64,000 nt of DNA. Origin: Pedobacter foliorum (GTDB lineage Bacteria > Bacteroidota > Bacteroidia > Sphingobacteriales > Sphingobacteriaceae). Made by a program: the position numbers and the translations under genes. The stretch covers positions 496,001-560,000 of the forward strand of contig NZ_JABSNU010000002.1 of NCBI RefSeq assembly GCF_013266735.1, written 5' to 3'. The notes beneath the pieces are model-generated. The model was not told the DNA's origin. It did not search any database and was given only the letters and a program-made list of their open reading frames with translations. Below, piece by piece: positions 42,904-51,175 of this stretch; the first letter of the stretch is position 1; every line of letters begins with the position of its first letter.

Positions 42904-42919
42904 ATATGAATATTCATAT
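42904..42919. promoter_or_regulatory. 16-bp perfect palindrome between GrpB and Mg2+-ATPase genes
   Basis: ATATGAATATTCATAT is fully palindromic, 58 bases upstream of the GrpB ATG and 105 bases upstream of the ATPase ATG. It is a candidate operator for a dimeric regulator serving both directions. Confidence 0.4.
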
Positions 42920-43023
42920 TCTTTTAGTTTCGTTTAAATGTATATTTTTATATAAGCGTTCATTACATTTCTTCTTTGTCTGTCTTTAAGGAAGTAGATT
43001 CCTGATAAATTAAATACTATAAT

Positions 43024-45558
43024 ATGAAACCAAGAGATATTTCAGATAGTAAAACTAATTTTTGGACATTGCAACCTGATGCTTTGCTGAAGCAACTTAA
43101 TACTACTGCCGAAGGATTGAAAGAAACAGAAGTTGCAGAGAGAAGAAAACAATACGGTGCTAATTCTCTGGAATCTTCAGGTAAAAAAAATGATGTTTTA
43201 TTGTTTCTTGGACAATTTAAAAGTCCGATTACGATTATCCTAATAATTGCTGCCGGCTTATCTTATTTCCTAGATGATCATGTTGATGCACTCATTATAA
43301 TTATTATAGTTTGTTTTAGCAGTATGCTTGGTTTTTGGCAGGAGCGAAGTGCCGGAAATGCAGTAGCTCAGCTTCTGGCAATGGTTCGTATAAAAGCAAC
43401 AGTATTAAGAGATGGGAAAGAAAAAGATATTCCTGTTGAAGAAATTGTTCCCGGTGATATCATATTGCTAAGTGCTGGTGATGTTATACCCGCTGATAGC
43501 TTAATACTTGAATCTAATGAGTTGTTTGTGGATGAAGCGGCTTTTACCGGAGAAACATTTCCGGTAGAAAAAGAGGCGGCGGTGTTGGCTGCCGATACTG
43601 CATTGGCAAAACGCACTAATTCTCTGTTCATGGGAAGCCATGTGGTTAGTGGTACGGCAAAAGGAATTGTGGCAGGAACAGGTATGAATACTGAATTTGG
43701 GCATGTAAGTTTAAGCTTGAAAAATGGTTCTCCTGAAACAGAATTTGAACACGGAATTAAGCGTTTTGGTTATTTCTTGATGCAAATAACTCTAATTATG
43801 GTTATTCTGATCTTTGGAGTTAATATGTTTTTGCACAAACCCGTATTGGACTCCCTGTTATTTACGCTTGCTATAGCCGTTGGTCTTACTCCACAATTGC
43901 TTCCTGCAATCATAACAATAAACCTTGCTCAGGGCGCTAGTCGCATGGCTCAAAAAAAGGTAATTGTTAAACGTCTTAATTCGATTGAAAACTTTGGATG
44001 CATTGATATTCTGTGCTCAGATAAAACAGGAACTTTAACAGAAGGGAATGTGACTGTAAATAAAGGTCTTGATAGTGATGGAAATGAAAGCACAAAAGTA
44101 CTCGTATTAGCTAAAGTAAATTCTGCCCTACAACAAGGTTTTAAGAACCCAATAGATGAAGCAATTTCAAGACTCGACTTAAAAGATTATAAAGAAATGC
44201 AGCGCTTGGATGAGATTCCTTACGATTTCATCCGTAAACGCTTAACTCTGTTGGTTTCAAATGGAACTGGGCCGCAACTTATTACTAAAGGAGCGGTAAA
44301 TCAGATAATAGATGTTTGTAGTCAAGCAGAAAACATAGATGGTAAACTCGTTCCAATAGCAGAGATAGCTGCTAAAATTGAACAGACCTATGAAGCGTTA
44401 AGTGCAAAAGGGTACCGTACTTTAGGAGTGGCTTATAAAAATTGGGATAGTAGAGGCCCAATTCATAAAGAGGATGAAAAAGATATGGTTTTTGCAGGTT
44501 TTGTTACCTTGTTTGATCCTCCAAAACCAGGAATGTCTGAAACGATAAAATCCTTAAATAAATTAGGCATTAGCTTAAAGGTAATTACGGGCGACAATGC
44601 GCTTATTGCAAAGAGCATGAGTGAGCAAGTTGGGATGAAGGATGCAATAATTCTTACCGGATCAGAATTAAGGCAAATGAGTGATGAAGCTTTCCGTCAT
44701 CGCGTATTAAGAACTGATATTTTTGCTGAGGTTGAACCAAATCAGAAAGAACGAATTATTCTTGCCTTAAAAAAAGCTAAAAAGGTAGTAGGCTATATGG
44801 GAGATGGTATTAATGACGCATCAGCACTGCATGCTGCGGATGTAGGTATCTCGGTAAATACCGCAGTAGATGTGGCCAAAGAAGCCGCAGATATCGTTTT
44901 ATTAGATCAGGACTTAAATGTGCTTATAGAAGGAGTTAAGGAGGGGCGTCGTACTTTTGCAAATACTCAGAAGTACATCTTTATGGCAACTAGTGCCAAC
45001 TTTGGAAATATGTTTAGCATGGCTGGCGCCTCAATGTTTTTATCATTTCTGCCACTTTTGCCAAAACAAATCTTGTTAACTAATCTCATGACGGATATCC
45101 CTTCGATGGCTATTGCAACGGATAATGTAGATGAGGAATGGACAGCCAAGCCGAGAAAATGGGATATTGGATTTATTAAGCGATTTATGCTGTTCTTTGG
45201 TATATTAAGCTCCGTTTTTGATTACCTGACTTTCGGCGTTTTACTGTTTTTCTTTCATGCAGCGGAAAAAGAATTTCAGACAGGATGGTTTATTGAATCT
45301 GTAGTATCTGCAACATTGATAGTTATGGTTGTGCGTACCAGAAAAAGCTTTTTACAAAGTAAACCCGGTAAATACTTACTTTGGGCTACTTTGGCTGTCG
45401 CTGCTTTTGCTATATTCCTTCCACTGTTTCCATTTGCTTCATTATTAGGCTTTACTGCTTTACCTTTGAAATTCTATTTTGCAATGTTGGGCATTGTTGC
45501 TTTGTATATCTTTTCTGCTGAATTGGTAAAACAATGGTTTTACAAGCGTTTTGGTTAA
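43024..45558 (+). CDS. mgtA: Mg2+-importing P-type ATPase (MgtA/MgtB type, P3B)
   Basis: The 844-residue pump has the P-type ATPase core: actuator motif FTGETFPVEKEA, phosphorylation site CSDKTGTLTEG with Asp333, KGAVNQI in the nucleotide domain and VVGYMGDGINDASALHAADV as hinge. Helix 4 has GLTPQLLPAIITINLAQGA, the MgtA-specific form of the ion-site region, and the extended C-terminus carries further helices. It imports Mg2+ when it is scarce. No MgtL leader or M-box riboswitch was recognised in the upstream region. Confidence 0.93.
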   Translation: MKPRDISDSKTNFWTLQPDALLKQLNTTAEGLKETEVAERRKQYGANSLESSGKKNDVLLFLGQFKSPITIILIIAAGLSYFLDDHVDALIIIIIVCFSSMLGFWQERSAGNAVAQLLAMVRIKATVLRDGKEKDIPVEEIVPGDIILLSAGDVIPADSLILESNELFVDEAAFTGETFPVEKEAAVLAADTALAKRTNSLFMGSHVVSGTAKGIVAGTGMNTEFGHVSLSLKNGSPETEFEHGIKRFGYFLMQITLIMVILIFGVNMFLHKPVLDSLLFTLAIAVGLTPQLLPAIITINLAQGASRMAQKKVIVKRLNSIENFGCIDILCSDKTGTLTEGNVTVNKGLDSDGNESTKVLVLAKVNSALQQGFKNPIDEAISRLDLKDYKEMQRLDEIPYDFIRKRLTLLVSNGTGPQLITKGAVNQIIDVCSQAENIDGKLVPIAEIAAKIEQTYEALSAKGYRTLGVAYKNWDSRGPIHKEDEKDMVFAGFVTLFDPPKPGMSETIKSLNKLGISLKVITGDNALIAKSMSEQVGMKDAIILTGSELRQMSDEAFRHRVLRTDIFAEVEPNQKERIILALKKAKKVVGYMGDGINDASALHAADVGISVNTAVDVAKEAADIVLLDQDLNVLIEGVKEGRRTFANTQKYIFMATSANFGNMFSMAGASMFLSFLPLLPKQILLTNLMTDIPSMAIATDNVDEEWTAKPRKWDIGFIKRFMLFFGILSSVFDYLTFGVLLFFFHAAEKEFQTGWFIESVVSATLIVMVVRTRKSFLQSKPGKYLLWATLAVAAFAIFLPLFPFASLLGFTALPLKFYFAMLGIVALYIFSAELVKQWFYKRFG

Positions 45559-45567
45559 TGAGAACAG

Positions 45568-45583
45568 TAGGTATATATACCTA
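45568..45583. repeat. 16-bp palindrome after the Mg2+-ATPase gene
   Basis: TAGGTATATATACCTA is fully palindromic and begins 9 bases after the ATPase stop. It has no T run. It may be an operator for the IPT/TIG gene at 45655, or simply A+T-rich chance symmetry. Confidence 0.3.
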
Positions 45584-45654
45584 TCATTATTAGTATTCCT
45601 GCTTATTGTCAGATCATAGGTTACTTATCAATTTTGATAAGAAAATTAATGATC

Positions 45655-47268
45655 ATGAAAACATCTTTATCAAACCTCTTAAAACTATTTATGATCCTGG
45701 TTATGATTACCGGGACTATGTATTCTTGTAAAAAAGAAAAAGCTGAAAATACTCAGCCGGATCCTCCACAAATTACAAATGTACAACCTAAAAACCCTCA
45801 ACCCGGCGATGTTGTTACCATTACGGGATCAGGTTTTGGTAATGTAGCCACCAGTGTAAAGGTTGCTATTGGAACCACTGAAATAAACGTTACAAATGTT
45901 ACAGCTACAGAGATTAAATTTAGTGTGCCAGAGAGCCTAAACCCAGGAGATTTAAAGGTAACCATTAACGGAAATGTAGTTGTTAATAAAGATCCTGACG
46001 GAAGTACCATAAATCCGAAGGTGCCAACTCCAACATTTACTGCAATGACACCTTTAAAAGGTAAAACCGGTGATGTGGTTACACTTACAGGGACTAACTT
46101 TAGTACGCGAATTAGCGATAATAAAGTGTTTTTTGCTACCAATACCGGCGGTACAGTGGTATTGGCAACTATTAAAACGGCAACCGCAACTACACTTACT
46201 GTAGAAGTGCCTGCAAATGCAATTACAGGTGGTATAAAAATTTCGGTTAATAGTATTGATGCTATTCCGGCAACTGGCTTCAATACTACTTTTACAATTA
46301 CCCAGGGGGACGTAACGGGTGGCAGTAGTGTTGATTATATTCAGGTAGTATCTGGTGGTCTTAAATTCAGTAAAATAGCTTCGGCAGCAAAAGAAATAGG
46401 AACGATGTATCTGGATAAGGTAAAGAATATCATTTATTATACAGATTATAGTATCCTAAATCAGACCGGGACCACAATATATAAAGTAAATCTGGCAGGG
46501 GCTACAGGACCTGAGGTTTTAACTGCTGATACACGTTTATCGGCTATTCAAAAACTTACATCTGATGCTAATGGAAATGTTTATGCCCTAAAATACAATG
46601 GCGATCTGAGTTACAATGTTTATAAGATTAGTCAAGATGGCGCTACTGTAACCGAATTAGTAAAGGGGGTAACAACAACGGCCAATAAAACAAGTGCCTA
46701 TTACTTTTTTGTCAATTCTAAAAATGAGATTTGTTTAAGACCGGATCTTAAATACACTTCAACAGGCGAACGGATAGTAGGTAGTTCGTCTTTAATAGGA
46801 CTGCAAATGAAAGATGGGGGAGCCATACATATGGGAGGTGTTGCATACATGACGCAGACAACCACTAATGCAGATGAAGCTAATAAATGCAAATTTATTA
46901 AATGGAATTTGGAAACCGGAACTTATGCTGATACCGACTTTACTCTTCAGGCTTTATTTAATGCTGATGATGCTGAAAGATTCAGTACCAGCCAAAAAAT
47001 AGGGTGGTTAAAATACGCTACAGACAATAATGATAACATGTATGTGATGCTTGATCACTCTTACATTGCAGGGTCTGTTCGTAAAACCTGGATGATACGG
47101 AAAACTAAAAATGGAAGTGGAACATCTGCATCATTAGGATCATTTGTTTTAAAGCTCCCGGCAGTAGATCTTAACGATTACAACTCTACTGTTGAGTTTG
47201 TTTCTGATGCAAGTGGTAACCTTTATTTTAAAGCAAATGCAAAAGATATTCTTAAAATAACTCAATAA
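45655..47268 (+). CDS. IPT/TIG-domain lipoprotein with propeller-like C-terminus
   Basis: The 537-residue surface lipoprotein has the lipobox ITGTMYSC. Two IPT/TIG immunoglobulin-like domains follow (ITNVQPKNPQPGDVVTITGS, then FTAMTPLKGKTGDVVTLTGT). The C-terminal 300 residues contain repeated strand patterns with SDANGNVYALKYNG and SDASGNLYFKAN, as in six-bladed NHL-type propellers. Bacteroidota use such proteins beside SusCD sugar-uptake systems, but none is nearby. ATG 45655 was chosen because the longer frame starts at a TTG with non-signal residues. Confidence 0.8.
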   Translation: MKTSLSNLLKLFMILVMITGTMYSCKKEKAENTQPDPPQITNVQPKNPQPGDVVTITGSGFGNVATSVKVAIGTTEINVTNVTATEIKFSVPESLNPGDLKVTINGNVVVNKDPDGSTINPKVPTPTFTAMTPLKGKTGDVVTLTGTNFSTRISDNKVFFATNTGGTVVLATIKTATATTLTVEVPANAITGGIKISVNSIDAIPATGFNTTFTITQGDVTGGSSVDYIQVVSGGLKFSKIASAAKEIGTMYLDKVKNIIYYTDYSILNQTGTTIYKVNLAGATGPEVLTADTRLSAIQKLTSDANGNVYALKYNGDLSYNVYKISQDGATVTELVKGVTTTANKTSAYYFFVNSKNEICLRPDLKYTSTGERIVGSSSLIGLQMKDGGAIHMGGVAYMTQTTTNADEANKCKFIKWNLETGTYADTDFTLQALFNADDAERFSTSQKIGWLKYATDNNDNMYVMLDHSYIAGSVRKTWMIRKTKNGSGTSASLGSFVLKLPAVDLNDYNSTVEFVSDASGNLYFKANAKDILKITQ

Positions 47269-47299
47269 GTAATTCGGATTTTTTAAGTATTTTCAAGGA

Positions 47300-47482
47300 A
47301 TGATTAAGGCGCTTTCCACATTGGTTTTTATAGGTTTGTTTTTATATATGCCTACTTATACGTGGGCACAACAAAAAAAAGCTTCTTTACTGGAAGAACA
47401 GTTAAAGGAAGTAAATAACCTAAAGAATACCAATGCGGATAGCGCTTTTCTTGTTGTATCCAATTTAACTTCACCTAAATAA
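47300..47482 (+). CDS. 60-residue exported peptide coupled to the response regulator
   Basis: The product has a clean Sec signal (STLVFIGLFLYMPTYTWAQ, cleavage after residue 23) and a 37-residue mature part rich in Lys, Glu and Asn (SLLEEQLKEVNNLKNTNADS). The TAA shares its last A with the ATG of the following response regulator, so translation is coupled. This start resembles the exported N-terminus of TPR-type sensor kinases that usually precede such regulators, so it may be the remnant of a kinase, or a small signalling peptide. Confidence 0.6.
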   Translation: MIKALSTLVFIGLFLYMPTYTWAQQKKASLLEEQLKEVNNLKNTNADSAFLVVSNLTSPK

Positions 47483-48135
47483 TGGAAACAAATAAGCCTA
47501 TTTCCATACTCATTGCCGATGACCATCAGATGGTGATTGATGGTTTATGCAGTATGTTACAAACCGAGCAAGAGTATTTGGTAACTGGACGTGCCAATAA
47601 TGGCCAAGACGCCTTTGATATGATCGTAGCCAAGCCAGATCATTATAAAATTCTGCTTACTGACATAAGCATGCCATTGCTAACCGGCACAGAGCTCTGT
47701 AAAATGATTAAGAGCCAGTTTCCACACATTCAAGTACTCATACTTTCAATGTATAATAATGCTCAGGCTATTAAGGAAGCAATTATGGCTGAGGCTGATG
47801 GTTATATACTTAAAAACTCAGGAAAAGAGGAGCTGTTAACAGCTTTATATCGTATCACTAATGAAGGAACTTATTTTTCGCAGGATATAGTACCGGTTAT
47901 TTACAATCAATACCAAAAACAAAAAATACAGGATGAAGCCTTAAGTCAACTTAGTCCAAGAGAAAAGGAAGTTCTTAAGTTGATCGTAAGTGAAAATACC
48001 AGTGAAGAAATAGCAGAGAAACTATTTATAAGTAAGAAAACTGTAGATAATCATCGTCAGCACCTGCTGGAAAAATGCAACTGTAAAAGCACGGTAGGTC
48101 TGGTTAAGTTTGCTATTAAAACAGGACTGGAATAG
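47482..48135 (+). CDS. LuxR/NarL-type response regulator
   Basis: The 217-residue protein has a receiver domain (Asp13/Asp14 in LIADDHQMVIDG, phosphoacceptor Asp61 in LLTDISMPLLTG, Lys near residue 113 in YILKNSGKEEL) and a LuxR-type helix-turn-helix (LSPREKEVLKLIVSENTSEE, SKKTVDNHRQHLLEK). No intact kinase gene is next to it, only the 60-residue peptide with which it shares a stop-start overlap. The hybrid kinase 1 kb downstream points the other way and has its own receiver. Confidence 0.92.
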   Translation: METNKPISILIADDHQMVIDGLCSMLQTEQEYLVTGRANNGQDAFDMIVAKPDHYKILLTDISMPLLTGTELCKMIKSQFPHIQVLILSMYNNAQAIKEAIMAEADGYILKNSGKEELLTALYRITNEGTYFSQDIVPVIYNQYQKQKIQDEALSQLSPREKEVLKLIVSENTSEEIAEKLFISKKTVDNHRQHLLEKCNCKSTVGLVKFAIKTGLE

Positions 48136-48189
48136 TTTCTAGAAAATAATGTAACCCTTTTTAATCAGGCTGTCTCTAATAGTTATTAA

Positions 48190-48288
48190 ATGAAAATAAT
48201 AAATCTTAGAAACATGAAAATGATTAAAACATTAGCGTTTTCCAGTATGATTGCGCTGGCATTGTCTGTAATTGTAGCATTCATGTAG
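48190..48288 (+). CDS. possible 32-residue membrane peptide
   Basis: A 32-codon frame encodes a basic start followed by one hydrophobic helix (SSMIALALSVIVAFM). An internal ATG at 48214 would give 24 residues. It could be a single-pass small membrane protein like those common in bacteria. It lies 54 bases after the response regulator; no family is recognised. Confidence 0.33.
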   Translation: MKIINLRNMKMIKTLAFSSMIALALSVIVAFM

Positions 48289-48345
48289 TTATGAACGGCA
48301 AGATTAGAGTACAATAGTACCAAGATATTTCTTTAGGGTGGAAAT

Positions 48346-48387
48346 AAAAAAGAGGCAATGTCGGTAATTTTAGATAACCTCTTTTTT
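48346..48387. terminator. hairpin before folE
   Basis: AAAAAAGAGG and CCTCTTTTTT form a perfect 10-bp stem with a 22-base loop. It would end upstream transcripts; its last base is shared with the folE -7 element. Confidence 0.6.
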
Positions 48388-48394
48388 ATATTTG
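48387..48394 (+). promoter_or_regulatory. putative -7 element for folE
   Basis: TATATTTGC is an exact TAnnTTTGC match, 33 bases before the folE ATG. Confidence 0.5.
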
Positions 48395-48427
48395 CCAATT
48401 CTTATTATCAATTAGTCATAATACCTT

Positions 48428-49123
48428 ATGAAACAGAATGGAACTGCGTTGAACACAACGGACAATAACCTTTCTTTAACCGAGCTTGAAGATTTACTAG
48501 GCGAGCAACATATTGGTACCTCTTATGATACTCCCTTAAGAGCTGATGCTTTTGAATTAGGAGATCAGGACAAAATTAAGATTATTGCCAGGCATTTTAA
48601 GGAAATAATGGAAACACTTGGGCTTGATCTTACAGATGACAGTCTTAGTGGAACACCTGGTCGTGTTGCAAAAATGTTTGTGAAGGAGGTGTTTAGCGGC
48701 CTTAATCCGGCAAATAAACCACAGATTACTTTGTTTGATAATAAGTATCAATATAACCAGATGCTGGTCGAAAAAAATATAACGCTTTACTCAAATTGCG
48801 AGCATCACTTTGTGCCCATTATTGGTAAAGCGCATATTGCCTATATTTCTTCAGGAAAGGTTATTGGTTTGTCAAAGCTAAACCGGATAGTTCAATATTA
48901 TGCGCAAAGACCACAGGTGCAAGAACGTTTAACAATTCAAATAGCTAATGAGTTAAAGACTATTTTGGAAACAGACGATGTAGCGGTGGTGATTGATGCG
49001 GTTCATTTATGTGTTTCATCAAGAGGAATAAAAGACATCAACAGTAGTACTGTAACGGCTGAGTATTCCGGCGCATTTTTGGAAAAGGCAACTAAGGATG
49101 AATTTTTACAATATCTTCGATAA
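48428..49123 (+). CDS. folE: GTP cyclohydrolase I
   Basis: The 231-residue enzyme opens the imidazole ring of GTP to make 7,8-dihydroneopterin triphosphate for folate and for queuosine. Zinc ligands are Cys124 and His127 in YSNCEHHFVP and Cys195 in HLCVSSRG. GLSKLNRIVQYYAQRPQVQE and the TPGRVAKM block are also diagnostic. The N-terminal 45 residues are longer than in the E. coli enzyme. The last 18 bases overlap the convergent kinase gene. Confidence 0.96.
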   Translation: MKQNGTALNTTDNNLSLTELEDLLGEQHIGTSYDTPLRADAFELGDQDKIKIIARHFKEIMETLGLDLTDDSLSGTPGRVAKMFVKEVFSGLNPANKPQITLFDNKYQYNQMLVEKNITLYSNCEHHFVPIIGKAHIAYISSGKVIGLSKLNRIVQYYAQRPQVQERLTIQIANELKTILETDDVAVVIDAVHLCVSSRGIKDINSSTVTAEYSGAFLEKATKDEFLQYLR

Positions 49124-50917
49124 CTTTTTCGCTTCAATAGTTAGTTTTTTTAGCTTACTGTACAGATGTTCCGGATTAAACGGTTTTGGTAAGTAATCAT
49201 TCATTCCGGCTTCTGTAACTTTTTCCATAACATTGTCATTCACTGTTGCAGTAAGTGCTATTATCGGTATGTTGGCTTTAACTTTATTATCCATTTTGCG
49301 TATTGCCAATGCTGTTTGATATCCATCCATTACAGGCATGTAAAGGTCCATTAGGATAATGTTGAAATCTTCTAACTCCATTTTTTGAAGTGCGACAGCG
49401 CCATTTTCTGCAATTATTGGTCGGATATTCCAACGTTCTAAAGTTTTTTTAATAACAAGGACATTTACAGGGTTATCTTCCGCAACCAGCACTCTGAGCT
49501 CGGCTAACTCGAAGCCTACATTTATCGATTTAGTAGAGGTTTGTGTTTTGGTAATTTGGTATTGAAAATCTATATCAAAAAAGAATTTCGTGCCAACCTG
49601 AGGGGCGCTAACTATGTTGATTTTACTATTAAACATGGTTAGAACCTTTTTAACAATAGGAAGACCAAGGCCAGTACCCCCATAATTTCTGTTTATACTG
49701 GTGGACGCTTGCATAAAAGGCTCAAAAATGTACTGTTGCTTTTGAAGATCAATGCCAATACCGCTATCCTCAATGATAAAACGGATGGTTATCTGACTTT
49801 CAGTTAAGTTTACCGTTTCTATTTGTAAGCTTACGAAACCGTGCTCTGTAAATTTTATTGCGTTATTTAGTAGGTTCAGTAACACCTGAGTCAATCTTGT
49901 TGGGTCACTAATTACGATCTTACCCCTTAAATCTTCAGTGATAGAAAGATTTAAATCAAGCATTTTTTCACGAGCACTCAATTTAAGGCTTGAGTAGTTG
50001 TTTTTTATAAGTTCAGTTAAGTTAAAAGGGATATTTTCTAACTCTGCTTTATTCGAATCGAATTTGTTGAAGTCGAGAACATCATTGATAAGTAACAATA
50101 AGTTCTCAGCGGAAAATTTAAGAACTGCTAAGTTCTCTTCCTGATCTTCTCTTGGATTTTGAAGTAATAATGCATTTGATATTCCAATTACACCATTTAA
50201 AGGAGTACGCAGTTCATGAGACATTGTAGATAGGAAATCCATTCGGGCATCAGATGTGTTTTTAAGATCTGATAGTGTTGTAGTAAGTTTGTTATTGAGT
50301 TCTTTAAGCTCATTTTTTGTAGATGTGAGCTTAAGAAAATTGCGATTAAAAGTCTTGAAAAAATAATAATGCATATAAATGACCCACAAAAAATTATATG
50401 CAGTTACAAAAAGATAAGTAACCTGCGTAACCTCATATGGCCCGTTTCCGATATAGAAGTAGGTTTTGTCGTCAATAGCAGTATAGATAAGTATTGGAAT
50501 TACATTGATTGTTGAATAGAACCATCCCCATTTTAAGCCGTGCATAAAGAAGCTAAGTGCGCTTGCGAACCAGATAAGCTGTAATGTCTCTACATTAATG
50601 TTACGCACATAAAATAATATGTTACTCCATACTGCCAAAGTGAGGAATAAAAGAACAATATGTGAAGTGAATTTCCATGCCTGGGTATAATAAATAACTG
50701 AGAGGAGTAATGTACAAGCAATGAAAACAGCGCTTACTCTTACGAGATGTTGTGTTTCTCCTCCGAAATAATAAGCTGCGATTAATATTGCTGTATACGG
50801 TAGGTATAAAATCAGAATATAAGTTAGCATTTTAACACGAGCCTGATTTATAGAATCAGTTTCGCGTTGCACTAATTTGCTAACGAATAAATTAATAGAT
50901 TGAAGTAATTGGAGCAT
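49106..50917 (-). CDS. hybrid sensor histidine kinase/receiver
   Basis: The 603-residue protein has about six membrane helices in residues 30-190, a coiled linker, the H box STMSHELRTPLNGVIG with His234, an ATPase domain (N box NLLNNAIKFTEHG, G1 IEDSGIGI, G2 GGTGLGLPIVKK) and a C-terminal receiver (DNPVN at 481, phosphoacceptor Asp524 in ILMDLYMP, Lys in YLPKPFNP). The signal is unknown, and no phosphotransfer protein is nearby. A 13-bp perfect inverted repeat includes the ATG. Confidence 0.93.
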   Translation of the reverse strand: MLQLLQSINLFVSKLVQRETDSINQARVKMLTYILILYLPYTAILIAAYYFGGETQHLVRVSAVFIACTLLLSVIYYTQAWKFTSHIVLLFLTLAVWSNILFYVRNINVETLQLIWFASALSFFMHGLKWGWFYSTINVIPILIYTAIDDKTYFYIGNGPYEVTQVTYLFVTAYNFLWVIYMHYYFFKTFNRNFLKLTSTKNELKELNNKLTTTLSDLKNTSDARMDFLSTMSHELRTPLNGVIGISNALLLQNPREDQEENLAVLKFSAENLLLLINDVLDFNKFDSNKAELENIPFNLTELIKNNYSSLKLSAREKMLDLNLSITEDLRGKIVISDPTRLTQVLLNLLNNAIKFTEHGFVSLQIETVNLTESQITIRFIIEDSGIGIDLQKQQYIFEPFMQASTSINRNYGGTGLGLPIVKKVLTMFNSKINIVSAPQVGTKFFFDIDFQYQITKTQTSTKSINVGFELAELRVLVAEDNPVNVLVIKKTLERWNIRPIIAENGAVALQKMELEDFNIILMDLYMPVMDGYQTALAIRKMDNKVKANIPIIALTATVNDNVMEKVTEAGMNDYLPKPFNPEHLYSKLKKLTIEAKKLSKIL

Positions 50918-50954
50918 AATTATCTTAAAACATGCAAATTAAAGATAATTATGC
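50914..50954 (-). promoter_or_regulatory. inverted repeat covering the kinase start codon
   Basis: On the minus strand GCATAATTATCTT (50954-50942) is mirrored exactly by AAGATAATTATGC (50926-50914) with a 15-base loop. The ATG of the kinase is part of the second arm. In mRNA the start codon would be in a 13-bp stem; in DNA it would be an operator-like site. Confidence 0.6.
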
Positions 50955-51068
50955 ACAAAATGAACAGCGTTTAATGACTGCATAGTAAGGTACAAGCACA
51001 GAATGCATGCTTGGGCGTTTTTAATGCATTTCGACACGAACTTGTGACAGACGAATAGTGTTTTTTAA

Positions 51069-51099
51069 CTTGGTTTTTGTTTTAATAATCATATTTTTG
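51069..51099 (+). promoter_or_regulatory. putative promoter of the ThuA-led operon
   Basis: CTTG (51069-51072) stands 19 bases before TATTTTTG (51092-51099), the spacing expected for the Bacteroidota -33/-7 promoter (TTTG and TAnnTTTG). The leader would be about 70 bases and starts with GGTTAACC and a TTAAC-C-GTTAA symmetry that could bind a regulator. Confidence 0.55.
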
Positions 51100-51175
51100 G
51101 TTAACCGTTAAATTAATTGCTTTCCGGGCTGACGCTTATCTAATTAGTCCATCTAACCAAAAAAATAAAACCACA

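Noticed and set aside
42989..43003. Small hairpin AGGAA/TTCCT in the leader of the Mg2+-ATPase gene
   Set aside because: Five pairs only; no M-box or leader-peptide layout around it, so not called a riboswitch.
45798..46283. 161-codon open frame antisense to the IPT/TIG lipoprotein
   Set aside because: Its Val/Thr/Pro-rich low-complexity product mirrors the repeat strands of the real gene.
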